Assembly (NCBI RefSeq): GCF_017874215.1
Contig: NZ_JAGGLB010000022.1
Span: 1-64,000, forward strand
Source: Paenibacillus eucommiae
Lineage (GTDB): Bacteria; Bacillota; Bacilli; Paenibacillales; NBRC-103111
Direction of reading: 5' to 3'
DNA: 64,000 bases
In this document: piece by piece, positions 8,861-17,094 of the stretch
Layout: each line of letters begins with the position of its first letter
How positions within the stretch are numbered: the stretch's first letter is position 1
The notes under the pieces: generated by a model
The model's input: only the letters and a program-made list of their open reading frames with translations
Told to the model about the DNA's origin: nothing
Databases searched by the model: none
Made by a program: the position numbers and the translations under genes

Positions 8861-9796
8861 ATGGGGAGCCTAACAACTGGTATGAATAAGCATAAAACAA
8901 GCAAATCGAGCCCTGCTCAGGAAAAAATAACGATACTAAAGGTTCAAGAGCCTGCTGAACTGATGAGCTTCTTAATCGAGGCGATGCCAAGCCGGGGCCG
9001 TAATGCACTCAAATCGATTCTCGCCCGTGGTCAAGTGTTCGTCGACAGCAAGCCTGTCACGAAATATAATCATCCCCTGCAGCCAGGACAGCAGGTTAGC
9101 ATTCATTGGGCTAAGGTCATGGAGCAAGTTAAGCTGGTTGGGGTTCATATCCTGCATGAGGACGAGGATCTGATTGTCATTCAGAAGGAGGCAGGGCTGC
9201 TGTCTGTCTCAGCGACCAAAGATGTGGAGGAAGTAACTGCATACCGTCAGCTTATGGAGTACGTACGCAGGAGCAATCCCAAAAATCGGATCTTTGTCGT
9301 ACATCGACTGGACCGCGATACATCTGGTGTGATGATGTTCGCCAAAAATGAGAAGACCCAGCAGGCGCTGCAGAACGCCTGGCAGGATGCCGTGCTGGAG
9401 CGCAGTTACATCGCGTTAGTCGAAGGTGAGGTTAAGAAGCCTGAGGGTACGATCACTTCCTGGCTCAAAGAAAGCAAGACACTACTTATGTATTCCAGTC
9501 ACAAAGAGGATGACGGACAAAAAGCCATTACGCATTATACGGTTATGCAAACAACCCGCGAATTTTCGTTACTTCAGGTCGAACTGGAGACGGGCAGAAA
9601 AAACCAGATTCGCGTGCATATGAAAGACATTGGACATCCCGTTGTTGGCGACAAGAAGTATGGATCGAAAACGAACATCATTGGCCGTCTTGGGCTTCAT
9701 GCCCGCATTCTTGCTTTTGAGCATCCAACAACTGGCAAAGCGCTGAAATTCGAGAGCCGCATTCCGGAGAAATTTATGCGGCCCTTTCAAAAATAA
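8861..9796 (+). CDS. RluA-family pseudouridine synthase
   Basis: A 311-residue RNA pseudouridine synthase. An S4-like RNA-binding segment (LKSILARGQVFVDSKPVTKYNHPLQPGQQV, about 50-80) is followed by the catalytic domain with HRLDRDTSG at 148-156, D151 being the expected catalytic Asp, and a C-terminal GRKNQIRVHM motif. It isomerises uridines in rRNA or tRNA; the exact site cannot be read from sequence, since Bacillales carry several RluA paralogues. The SD AAGGA is well placed for the first ATG. It is convergent with the next gene, only 16 bases apart. Confidence 0.9.
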   Translation: MGSLTTGMNKHKTSKSSPAQEKITILKVQEPAELMSFLIEAMPSRGRNALKSILARGQVFVDSKPVTKYNHPLQPGQQVSIHWAKVMEQVKLVGVHILHEDEDLIVIQKEAGLLSVSATKDVEEVTAYRQLMEYVRRSNPKNRIFVVHRLDRDTSGVMMFAKNEKTQQALQNAWQDAVLERSYIALVEGEVKKPEGTITSWLKESKTLLMYSSHKEDDGQKAITHYTVMQTTREFSLLQVELETGRKNQIRVHMKDIGHPVVGDKKYGSKTNIIGRLGLHARILAFEHPTTGKALKFESRIPEKFMRPFQK

Positions 9797-9812
9797 AATA
9801 CCAGAGCAGCGC

Positions 9813-11366
9813 TTACGGAGCTTTCAGCAGCTTTATAAGCGCAAGGGCTCCTTCATGCTCAGGCTCAAGGCTTAACGACTGCAGAGCAAAAGCTTCAGCC
9901 TGTTCATCAGAGCCCAGTTGATAGTGGCAAATCGCCGTATTGTAGTAAACAGCAACATGGGCATCATAAGCGCTTAGGGAATGCTCAAAAAAAACAAGAG
10001 CCTCCTCCAGCATGTCCATTTCATACAACAGCAGTCCACAGTCGAAGGCTAAATCATGCTTTTCCTCAATAGGGTAGTAGCCTTCCCACATAAAATCAAT
10101 GGCTCTGGCTATATCCTGCATTTCGGCTTCAGTGCTTGTGGGAAGCATAGCCAGGATTCGATTGAAGCTTTGAATAAACAATTGGGCATCATACCCGCTT
10201 AACCGCCAAACGGCAAGCAGCTGTACCAGCTCCATACTGTCCATGTGCAGGTCAAGCATATTTTTCAAGCTAAAAAAATCATCGGGTCCAAAATTTTCCA
10301 CAAATCGGCGGTAGGCAAGCCTGGTGTCCTTGTAACCTTCAGGATCGTCAAGCATAAGTATGCAGCCTATATTCAAATGATTGTAATGATGCAAGGTGAA
10401 CAAGGTCTTGGCTCCCTTGCGCTCATATATGTACTGCAGAGCATGATAATTAGCAGTCAGTGAGAAGCTGCCGTGACGAATTAACTTGGGAGCTTCCCGA
10501 TCCTCCCAGTATTCCAATCTATGATCGCCTTTGTCAGCAGAAATCAGCATCAAGCCCTGGCTGGAAAGCCGGCCAAGCCTTTCGAGGCAGCTTAGTCCAA
10601 CCGCGGGAAATAAAAAGTGAGAATCATCAAGGTGAAGCCTGTATAACTCTATGAGATCTTTATAAACATACGAATTGGCTTCGTATTCCTCTGCTCTGCG
10701 GTAATGATATTCCGGATTCAAGCTTTCCAGCAGCTCACCCGTACTCAGATCAGCAGCCTCTTCAGGATACTGCAAAGATATTCCACATTCATAGATCTGA
10801 TTTTCATTTACGTAAAGCAGCTCTTGAGGAATGCTGTCAAAAAAGTAATTGGCCACAATGAGCAGCGGCTGCTGCAAATCACCAGGATGGATGCTCAGAC
10901 CCGATTCGGTAAGCTGCAGAGCAGAAGCATGCTCAGCATCAAACTGCGCAAAGTCAAGAAGACCCGCCTGAACGAAAGGCTGCAAATAGCGGTGCTGCTG
11001 CCAATAGGCGACGTTCTTAGCAGGAAGATCGCTCATAATGTAGCAAAAGCGGGCAGCTTTAATCCCTGAATCATCCAGAAGCCTGCACAATGCTTTCATT
11101 AAATGATAAGCGAAGCGGCCGGACCCGGCGCCAAGCTCAAGTATATATACCGGATCAGCGGTAAGTCCCATTACGGCCCTGTCGCGTAAAAAACCAAAAA
11201 TGATCTCGGCATAAGCTTGGGCCATCGTTGGATTGCTGGTAATATATTGAGGGACCTCCCCAGACTGCCAAGCCTGGATTCCCTGCTCTTCGAAATATTT
11301 TCGCTGCAGCTCCCAGATGGGTGCTTGTGAGAATCGGTAAATCCGTTGCTGCTGTCCTGTCTTCAT
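9813..11366 (-). CDS. SAM-dependent methyltransferase with TPR-like C-terminus
   Basis: About 517 residues. The N-terminal half resembles COG1565/MidA-type SAM methyltransferases: YILELGAGSGRFAYHLMKAL (motif I near 75-95), SDLPAKN, and ANYFFDSIPQELLYVNE. The C-terminal 150 residues are helical repeats consistent with a TPR (LAFDCGLLLYEMDMLEEALVFFEHSLSAYDAHVAVYYNTAICHYQLG). MidA homologues methylate protein partners; the target here is unknown. The ATG at 11366 is preferred over the upstream GTG at 11372 since AGGTGA precedes it. It is divergent from the GT2-GtrA pair. Confidence 0.7.
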   Translation of the reverse strand: MKTGQQQRIYRFSQAPIWELQRKYFEEQGIQAWQSGEVPQYITSNPTMAQAYAEIIFGFLRDRAVMGLTADPVYILELGAGSGRFAYHLMKALCRLLDDSGIKAARFCYIMSDLPAKNVAYWQQHRYLQPFVQAGLLDFAQFDAEHASALQLTESGLSIHPGDLQQPLLIVANYFFDSIPQELLYVNENQIYECGISLQYPEEAADLSTGELLESLNPEYHYRRAEEYEANSYVYKDLIELYRLHLDDSHFLFPAVGLSCLERLGRLSSQGLMLISADKGDHRLEYWEDREAPKLIRHGSFSLTANYHALQYIYERKGAKTLFTLHHYNHLNIGCILMLDDPEGYKDTRLAYRRFVENFGPDDFFSLKNMLDLHMDSMELVQLLAVWRLSGYDAQLFIQSFNRILAMLPTSTEAEMQDIARAIDFMWEGYYPIEEKHDLAFDCGLLLYEMDMLEEALVFFEHSLSAYDAHVAVYYNTAICHYQLGSDEQAEAFALQSLSLEPEHEGALALIKLLKAP

Positions 11367-11540
11367 AATCACCTGTCATTTCGTAATAATAATTTAGTGT
11401 AGCGATAATTCTAATTAATGAATTACTAATTAATGAACAAAAGCATAACACACACGGAAAGCGATTTGAAGGCCGGAGCAATAGCAACCCTGCTGCTATT
11501 AAGCTATAATAGTTCCAAGCAAGCTCAAGCACACTTTAGG

Positions 11541-12575
11541 ATGGAGTCGAATTTTGTGTCTAAACCCGTTTTAACTATAGTAGTCCCTTGTTACAATGAA
11601 GAAGAAGTGCTTCCTGAAACCATCACACAGCTAAATAAAATATTAAAAGATATGATTCAAGAAGGTCTTATCACAGACAACAGCACTTTGCTGTTCGTTG
11701 ATGATGGAAGTAGAGACCGGACCTGGTCATTAATCGAACAGTTCCATCTCGCCAATCCTTGTGTTACGGGCCTGAAGCTGGCCAAAAATGCCGGTCATCA
11801 GAACGCGCTGTTAGCAGGGCTTATGAAAGCGAAAGCCTACTCGGATTGTGTAGTATCTATAGACGCGGATCTTCAGGATGATGTTCAAGCGATTCGCGAA
11901 TTTGTTATCAAGTTCCATGAAGGCTATGATATCGTCTACGGTGTCAGGCAAAGCCGTACAACCGATACCTTTTTCAAAAGAGCAACTGCGGAAGGCTTCT
12001 ACAAGCTAATGATCAAAATGGGCGTAAATATTCATAACAACCACGCTGACTTCCGGTTAATGAGCAAACGAACCCTGGAGGAGCTTGAGCGGTTTAAAGA
12101 AGTGAATCTTTTCTTGCGCGGCATCGTACCTTTACTCGGCTTTCCCAGCACCAAGGTTCATTACGACCGCAAAGAACGCTTTGCCGGTGAATCCAAATAT
12201 CCATTAAAAAAGATGCTGGGGTTCGCTTTTGACGGAATTACCTCATTTAGTATAACTCCGATCCGGTTTGTTACGTTGATGGGCTTTCTACTGTTCGTTG
12301 TCAGCATTGGAGCGGCTATTTATGCAATTGTGGGCAAGCTGACAGGTGCTAACGTGACCGGTTGGACCTCTCTGGTTCTATCTGTCTGGTTTATCGGCGG
12401 AGTCCAACTGCTTGCTTTAGGCTTGATTGGTGAATATATCGGCAAAATTTATAAAGAAGTGAAGCAGCGCCCCCTGTTTATTATCGAAAAAGAGGTGCTT
12501 GCAGCTGCAAACACCAATAAAGCCCCCCTGCCGGTTCAGCAAATGGAAACCACGACTATAGGGAGATTACAATGA
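11541..12575 (+). CDS. GT2 polyprenyl-phosphate glycosyltransferase (GtrB/YkcC-like)
   Basis: A membrane-anchored family-2 glycosyltransferase that would load a sugar from a nucleotide donor onto undecaprenyl phosphate. Visible features: VVPCYNEEE, FVDDGSRDRTW, SIDADLQDD (DxD metal site about 108-114), the RKERFAGESKYPLKKML acceptor-site motif, and two C-terminal TM helices. Start: ATG 11541 follows a good TATAAT (11506-11511), but a GTG at 11556 has a better SD (GGAG, 9 bases away); the longer frame to 11433 has no SD and would begin upstream of that promoter. It overlaps the gtrA-like gene by 4 bases. Confidence 0.88.
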   Translation: MESNFVSKPVLTIVVPCYNEEEVLPETITQLNKILKDMIQEGLITDNSTLLFVDDGSRDRTWSLIEQFHLANPCVTGLKLAKNAGHQNALLAGLMKAKAYSDCVVSIDADLQDDVQAIREFVIKFHEGYDIVYGVRQSRTTDTFFKRATAEGFYKLMIKMGVNIHNNHADFRLMSKRTLEELERFKEVNLFLRGIVPLLGFPSTKVHYDRKERFAGESKYPLKKMLGFAFDGITSFSITPIRFVTLMGFLLFVVSIGAAIYAIVGKLTGANVTGWTSLVLSVWFIGGVQLLALGLIGEYIGKIYKEVKQRPLFIIEKEVLAAANTNKAPLPVQQMETTTIGRLQ

Positions 12576-13057
12576 CAGCGGCGGGTTCCTCTTGGTACAA
12601 AAGCAGCTTTGCCCGCTTTTTATTAGTTGGCATCCTCAACACGCTTGTTGGGCTAGGACTAAGCTTTGTGCTGTACAATGTGCTTCATCTCGGATATTGG
12701 CCTTCAACATTTTTAGGAAATACGATTGGTGCTGCATTCAGCTTTGTGTTGAATCGGAGCTTCACCTTTCGTTCTAAGGTCAGCGTTCAAAACAGCTGGT
12801 GGAAGTTCGCTCTTGTTATTTTGTGCTGCTACGGCTTCTCCTACGGCACCAGCTTGCTGCTCGGAAACCTGTGGTCCTCCCTGTTTCCGTCCACTAACCA
12901 AACATGGGTTCATAACGCAGCCATTCTTTTCGGTAACGGTATGTACACGATTAGCAATTACTTAGGTCATAAATATTTCACATTCCGCACTCCTGCGCTG
13001 CCCGCCAAGGAATTGAGCGTGTCAAGTTTAGAGCGCGGGCGAGGTTCGGATCGTTAA
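12572..13057 (+). CDS. GtrA-family membrane protein
   Basis: A 161-residue protein with four TM helices and the GtrA signature (FARFLLVGILNTLVGLGLSFVLYN, FVLNRSFTFRS, NYLGHKYFTF). GtrA proteins are thought to flip polyprenyl-phosphate sugars across the membrane. The 4-base overlap (ATGA) with the GT2 gene shows a two-gene unit in which GT2 makes and GtrA translocates the lipid-linked sugar, usually to glycosylate teichoic acids or other surface polymers. The third component, a GT-C transferase, is not adjacent. Confidence 0.87.
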   Translation: MTAAGSSWYKSSFARFLLVGILNTLVGLGLSFVLYNVLHLGYWPSTFLGNTIGAAFSFVLNRSFTFRSKVSVQNSWWKFALVILCCYGFSYGTSLLLGNLWSSLFPSTNQTWVHNAAILFGNGMYTISNYLGHKYFTFRTPALPAKELSVSSLERGRGSDR

Positions 13058-13145
13058 CTCTTAGTTAATTCTTCGTTATCGCTTCGTTAACGCTGATAGA
13101 ATTGTATTCGCTGGGATATCCTAACCTCAAAGAGGTGAGATTACA

Positions 13146-13439
13146 ATGGCCAGAAGAAGAAATCATCGGGCTCTTGTCCCCGGAGCTGAGTCCAGTCTTG
13201 ACCAGCTTAAAATGAAAGTGATGAAAGATAAGGGCTACAACGTGAATCCAAGCCGCCCTGACGCCGTGAAATATGAAGTAGCCCGCTCCTTGGGCATACC
13301 CCTGCAGCCCGGTTACAACGGGGATCTGAGGTCTGAGGATGCCGGCAAAATCGGCGGTCCGATTGGCGGCGCTATGGTACGGGAAATGGTGCGAATGGCT
13401 CAGCAAAAGCTGGCAGATGAGCGATCACTGCATCGTTGA
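13146..13439 (+). CDS. Alpha/beta-type small acid-soluble spore protein
   Basis: A 97-residue DNA-binding spore protein. The alpha/beta-SASP core is clear: ALVPGAESSLDQLKMKV, YEVARSLGIPLQPGYNGDL (first conserved helix and GPR-protease region), and GGPIGGAMVREMVRMAQQKL. The length is longer than the typical 60-75 residues because of an N-terminal basic tail (MARRRNH) and a C-terminal extension. These proteins coat spore DNA and protect it from UV. SD GAGGTGAG is well placed. Forespore sigma-G control is expected from the family, but I could not identify a convincing promoter. Confidence 0.93.
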   Translation: MARRRNHRALVPGAESSLDQLKMKVMKDKGYNVNPSRPDAVKYEVARSLGIPLQPGYNGDLRSEDAGKIGGPIGGAMVREMVRMAQQKLADERSLHR

Positions 13440-13447
13440 TTGAGAAG

Positions 13448-13672
13448 ACGCCTTGCGACGTCCTTTGATAAGCGTGTTCGTGACGTGGGAGCGTTGTGGA
13501 GGGAAGGGGTGTGGGCTCCAGCCGCTGTTAAAGATTTGTTCCCTTTAATGGAATGGATGAGGGGGTTGGAACAAATCTTTAAAGGCGGACGCTTCCGCTC
13601 TTCCGCCCACACCCCTTCCCTCTCTCTAGCTACAATCGCACGAACACCAAGCTCAAACGGACAGCCAGCAAG
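13448..13672. repeat. Large hairpin element, intact copy 2
   Basis: About 225 bp folding end to end. Three nested perfect stems: GTGTTCGTG (13474-13482) with 13639-13647; an 18-bp stem GAGGGAAGGGGTGTGGGC (13499-13516) with 13605-13622; a 15-bp stem TTAAAGATTTGTTCC (13528-13542) with 13568-13582. Copy 3 at 27103-27330 has the same layout with different but still pairing bases. An ORF crosses this element but it is an artefact of the repeat. The gap 13440-14078 contains only this element, quartet B and a terminator hairpin. Confidence 0.88.
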
Positions 13673-13744
13673 GGTTTTTCTCTTGATTAGAGGAGATTTC
13701 CTAGCGCGCAGGCGCTGGGAATGAAAAGCGCGCGCAGCTGAGAA

Positions 13745-13944
13745 GGAACTGGTGCTTTAACGATGTTTTTCATAGCTAAAAGCACCAGTTCCCCTCCACA
13801 ACCTTACTTTAACAATGAAAAACATCGTTAAAATCCTTTTAGCCACCCAGAGAGGCCATCCTTCCTCTTTTAACGATGAAAATCATCATTAACATGACGG
13901 TTGACCGGGAAACACTCCCTTTAATGATCAAAAACATCGTTATG
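13745..13944. repeat. Palindrome quartet B (spacers 27/36/26)
   Basis: Units at 13756-13780, 13808-13832, 13869-13893 and 13920-13944 match the TTTAACGATG-N5-CATCGTTAAA consensus with 1-5 changes each. The first unit is extended by perfectly paired arms GGAACTGGTGC (13745-13755) and GCACCAGTTCC (13782-13792). Read in reverse, the array aligns with quartet A. It lies between the SASP gene and the convergent Gly-rich protein gene. Confidence 0.9.
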
Positions 13945-14020
13945 TGAAGCGCACACTTCATTTTTTCGGGGGGAGGCGGACCGCTACTATCGCTCTTCCT
14001 CCCATATCCTTTCCCTCTAA

Positions 14021-14064
14021 CAAGAGCAAAGACCCCTTTTCACCTGAAAGGAGTCTCTGCTCTT
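14021..14064. terminator. Bidirectional terminator-like hairpin
   Basis: An imperfect stem of about 18 bp (CAAGAGCA, AGAC and CCTTT blocks pairing with AAAGG, GTCT and TGCTCTTG) lies just beyond the stop of the minus-strand gene at 14079. The T-tract is better on the plus strand (TTGTTTTATTT), so it could also stop transcription arriving from the SASP side. Confidence 0.65.
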
Positions 14065-14078
14065 GTTTTATTTGAAGC

Positions 14079-14414
14079 TTACCAAAATCCTGGATATCCG
14101 CCAAAGCCGCCTCCGAAGCCGCCACCAAACCCATTGACTGGATAGCCACCTCCGAAACCGCCATAACCGCCGCCAAATCCACCACCATAACCACCGTAAG
14201 CATAAGGTGCAGTACCTATGGCAAGAAGATCAAACAATACGAGCGGAATAATAGCCTTTGTTTGAACCCCTTTTGCTTTTTTGGGCGCAAGGATTAGCGT
14301 ACTTCCTTTGATTCGGACGAGCTTGCCAGTATGCACCGATCCATCCTTTTTCAAAGCGTAAACTTGTTTGCCGATCAGCTTCTTTATTTCTTCCTTGCGG
14401 ATTTTAGATTCCAC
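14079..14414 (-). CDS. Small protein with Gly/Tyr-rich tail, possible spore-associated protein
   Basis: A 111-residue protein starting at GTG, with a very strong SD (AAGGAGGTGG). Residues 1-60 are basic and look like a small beta-barrel segment (IGKQVYALKKDGSVHTGKLVRIKGSTLILAP), reminiscent of Sm-like strands but not enough to assign. After a short hydrophobic stretch (IIPLVLFDLLAIG) comes a Gly-Tyr-Phe repeat tail (YGGGFGGGYGGFGGGYP) typical of spore coat or surface proteins of spore formers. The function is unknown; coat association is an inference from composition and from the neighbouring SASP gene. Confidence 0.7.
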   Translation of the reverse strand: MESKIRKEEIKKLIGKQVYALKKDGSVHTGKLVRIKGSTLILAPKKAKGVQTKAIIPLVLFDLLAIGTAPYAYGGYGGGFGGGYGGFGGGYPVNGFGGGFGGGFGGYPGFW

Positions 14415-14557
14415 GAACGTCCACCTCCTTCGCTATCAGGGATAGCATTGCTCTATAGGATATGACATCTATACAGAAGTGGAGTGGTTAGTTGTCCGGT
14501 AGTAACTAAAAATACGCAGGAGCATACTTTTCTCGCAGGCTTTATTGAAACGCTGGT

Positions 14558-14782
14558 CTAAACTTTTCTAAGCTTACCAAGCTCAGAAGTAATCGCATCA
14601 ATCTCACTGATACTAAAATTGCTTTTGCTCATCACAATATCGTATAAGTCCTTTAAATCCTCAAAAGCCTCTTCTTTCAGCAGCCCCGCTTTAATGGAAC
14701 CCCCTGTTGCCATTCTCAGCTTTCTCGTAATGCTCTCATACATAAACTGTACGCTTTCTTCAGACTGCTGCGTTAAATCCAT
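14558..14782 (-). CDS. DUF1128 (UPF0435, YfkK-like) protein
   Basis: A 74-residue acidic helical protein matching the UPF0435/YfkK family: MDLTQQSEESVQFMYESITRKLRMAT, then LLKEEAFEDLKDLYDIVMSKSNFSISEIDAITSELGKLR. Function is unknown in the family. An upstream in-frame extension to 14827 would add 15 residues, but homologues begin with MDLTQ and GAGAGGA precedes the ATG at 14782. Confidence 0.8.
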   Translation of the reverse strand: MDLTQQSEESVQFMYESITRKLRMATGGSIKAGLLKEEAFEDLKDLYDIVMSKSNFSISEIDAITSELGKLRKV

Positions 14783-14866
14783 AGATCGTTCATCCTCTCT
14801 ATTTCTGTTACCCTGTTTGCCTACCATTGTAGCACGTTTGTCTGCCTGGTGTTAGCTTATTAGACT

Positions 14867-15508
14867 TTAACCTGGTAACTCCGTATGTATTTTATACTCA
14901 TTCTCACCGAAATGGACCATACTCTGGCCCTGTGTAACATCCGTTATCCAGTTCATACATGCTTCTGCTTCGGCATCCAGCGGATAGCAGGTCACTTCCA
15001 CTTTGTCCGTAAACCGGACATCTCCAAGCAGCAGTCCCCTGTTTCTAAACTCGTTCTCCAGCTTGCCGTACCAGGTATAGTCGACCTCGATCCTGACTTC
15101 GCGGTGATTAACCATATATATCGGCTGCGCAGCTTCAATGCCTGCTACAGTACCATCCGTGTACGCACGAATTAAACCACCAGCCCCCAGCATGATGCCG
15201 CCAAAATAGCGGGTAACCACTACTGCGGCATTCTTCATTCCCTGCTGCTTCAACACCTCAAGTATCGGCTTCCCGGCTGTACCGCTCGGCTCCCCGTCAT
15301 CGGACTGCTTCTGGATCTGGTCTTTTTCACCGATGATGTACGCCGAGCAGTTATGGCTTGCGGACCAGTGCTCCTTCTTAATTCCCTCAATAAAAGCAAG
15401 TGCTTCCTCTTCCGATTGAACCGGCCTGGCATGTCCGATGAAGCGCGATTTCTTAATGATAATTTCAGAGGTACCGTACTGCCGAAGTGTTTTGTAATGT
15501 GCGATCAT
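14867..15508 (-). CDS. YigZ/IMPACT-family protein
   Basis: A 213-residue member of the UPF0029/IMPACT family (YigZ, B. subtilis YvyE). The N-terminal domain carries the diagnostic KKSRFIGHARPVQSEEEAL, the ASHNCSAY segment, SDDGEPSGTAGKPIL and VVVTRYFGGIMLGAGGLIRAY; the C-terminal domain is the ferredoxin-like DUF1949 fold. The human homologue modulates translation control through GCN1; the bacterial role is unclear. Length is normal. The gene lies alone between the UPF0435 gene and pgi on the same strand. Confidence 0.92.
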   Translation of the reverse strand: MIAHYKTLRQYGTSEIIIKKSRFIGHARPVQSEEEALAFIEGIKKEHWSASHNCSAYIIGEKDQIQKQSDDGEPSGTAGKPILEVLKQQGMKNAAVVVTRYFGGIMLGAGGLIRAYTDGTVAGIEAAQPIYMVNHREVRIEVDYTWYGKLENEFRNRGLLLGDVRFTDKVEVTCYPLDAEAEACMNWITDVTQGQSMVHFGENEYKIHTELPG

Positions 15509-15576
15509 GGCCGCCCTTTCCGAATACTGATATTGACCTGCATGTTCATATTATATCAAAAAAGCATGGATGTTAA

Positions 15577-15602
15577 AGAAAAATCCACCCCTAAGGATGG
15601 AT
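15577..15602 (-). terminator. Terminator of pgi
   Basis: On the minus strand, an 8-bp stem (ATCCATCC/GGGTGGAT, loop TTAG) is followed by TTTTTCTTT. It lies 13 bases past the pgi stop codon. Confidence 0.8.
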
Positions 15603-15615
15603 GCTTCATACGGTA

Positions 15616-16968
15616 TTATTTCTGCAGGCGGCTTTCAAGAGCCGCTTTCTCTTCTTCAAAGCCCGGCTTGCCAAGCAAGGCGAACATATTCTTCTTGTAA
15701 GCCTCAACACCAGGCTGATCGAATGGATTGACTCCGAGCAGGTAGCCGCTGACCGCGCAGGCTTTCTCGAAGAAATAAACCAAGTAACCAAAGGTGTATG
15801 GCGAAATGTCCGGAATCGTCACAATCAGGTTCGGCACGCCTCCATCGGAATGCGCAAGCATAGTACCTTCGAACGCTTTTTTGTTAACAAAATCCATCGT
15901 CTTGCCGCTCAGGAAGTTAAGTCCATCCAGATCATCCGCATCCGTTCCGATTGTAATCTGCTCTGTAGCTTGATCCACCAGAATTACAGTCTCGAACAAG
16001 ATCCGATTGCCTTCTTGGACGAATTGCCCCATGGAATGGAGATCTGTTGAGAAGTCCACGGCTGCCGGATAAATCCCCTTATTGTCTTTTCCTTCGCTTT
16101 CGCCAAACAACTGCTTCCACCATTCGGAGAAGAAGTGCAGTGAAGGCTCGTAATTAACGAGTATTTCAATCGTCTTGCCTTTGCGGTAAAGCGCATTACG
16201 CACGGCTGCATATTGGTAGCTGAGGTTTTCATGCAAATGAGGATTTGCAAATTCAGCACGCGCATCCGCCGCGCCTTTCATCATCGACTCTATATCAATG
16301 CCTGCGGCTGCGATTGGCAAAAGCCCCACAGCAGTAAGTACAGAATAACGCCCGCCAACATCATCCGGAATGATGAAAGATTCATAGCCTTCTTCTACAG
16401 CTAGCTTCTTAAGCGCCCCTTTGGCTTTATCCGTTGTAGCATAAATACGCCCCCGGGCCTCTTCCTTCCCATATTTCTTCTCCAACAGCTCGCGGAAAAT
16501 ACGGAAAGCTATCGCCGGCTCAGTAGTTGTTCCTGATTTGGAAATGACATTGACAGAGAAGTCTTTCCCTTCCAATAGCTGTATCAAATGTGTTACATAG
16601 GTGGAGCTGATATTGTTACCGACAAAGTAAATCTCCGGTGTTTTCCGCTTGTCTTTAGGCAGTAAGTTATAAAAAGAATGCGAAAGCATCTCGATAGCAG
16701 CCCTGGCCCCAAGATAGGATCCACCGATCCCAATCACGACAAGAGCCTCAGAATCCCCTTGAATCTTCTTAGCAGAAGCTTGAATGCGGGCAAATTCCGC
16801 TTGATCGTAATCAACAGGCAAATCGATCCAGCCCAGGAAGTCGGAGCCTGCTCCGCTTCCATTATGTAGTTGGTCGTGAGCCAGGCGAACCTGATCCGTC
16901 AAATAATCTACCTCATGCTGCCCTAAAAAAGATAAAGCTTTGCTATAATCAAACTGTAATTTTGTCAC
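15616..16968 (-). CDS. pgi: Glucose-6-phosphate isomerase
   Basis: A 450-residue phosphoglucose isomerase interconverting glucose-6-P and fructose-6-P in glycolysis and gluconeogenesis. The sequence carries family signatures: VVIGIGGSYLGARAAIEML, the VISKSGTTTEPAIAFR phosphate-binding loop, DDVGGRYSVLTAVGLLPIA, and near the C-terminus the LLGVNPFDQPGVEAYKKNMF signature with the catalytic Lys. Length equals the Bacillus enzyme. It starts at GTG with GGAGGG upstream. It is divergent from the dehydrogenase-PilZ gene. Confidence 0.97.
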   Translation of the reverse strand: MTKLQFDYSKALSFLGQHEVDYLTDQVRLAHDQLHNGSGAGSDFLGWIDLPVDYDQAEFARIQASAKKIQGDSEALVVIGIGGSYLGARAAIEMLSHSFYNLLPKDKRKTPEIYFVGNNISSTYVTHLIQLLEGKDFSVNVISKSGTTTEPAIAFRIFRELLEKKYGKEEARGRIYATTDKAKGALKKLAVEEGYESFIIPDDVGGRYSVLTAVGLLPIAAAGIDIESMMKGAADARAEFANPHLHENLSYQYAAVRNALYRKGKTIEILVNYEPSLHFFSEWWKQLFGESEGKDNKGIYPAAVDFSTDLHSMGQFVQEGNRILFETVILVDQATEQITIGTDADDLDGLNFLSGKTMDFVNKKAFEGTMLAHSDGGVPNLIVTIPDISPYTFGYLVYFFEKACAVSGYLLGVNPFDQPGVEAYKKNMFALLGKPGFEEEKAALESRLQK

Positions 16969-17094
16969 TCCAGGTTCCCTCCTACTACATTATGTACTCT
17001 TTTATTAGCATACTTATTTGCAAGCGCGAATGCAAGTCAACTCGTTATTCACAGCAACCTCACGGCATGATATATTAAGCTTGAGGTGATTGTT

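Noticed and set aside
13440..13724. A 94-residue plus-strand ORF after the SASP gene
   Set aside because: It is the translation of the large hairpin element; it has no SD, and copy 3 of the element does not keep the frame.
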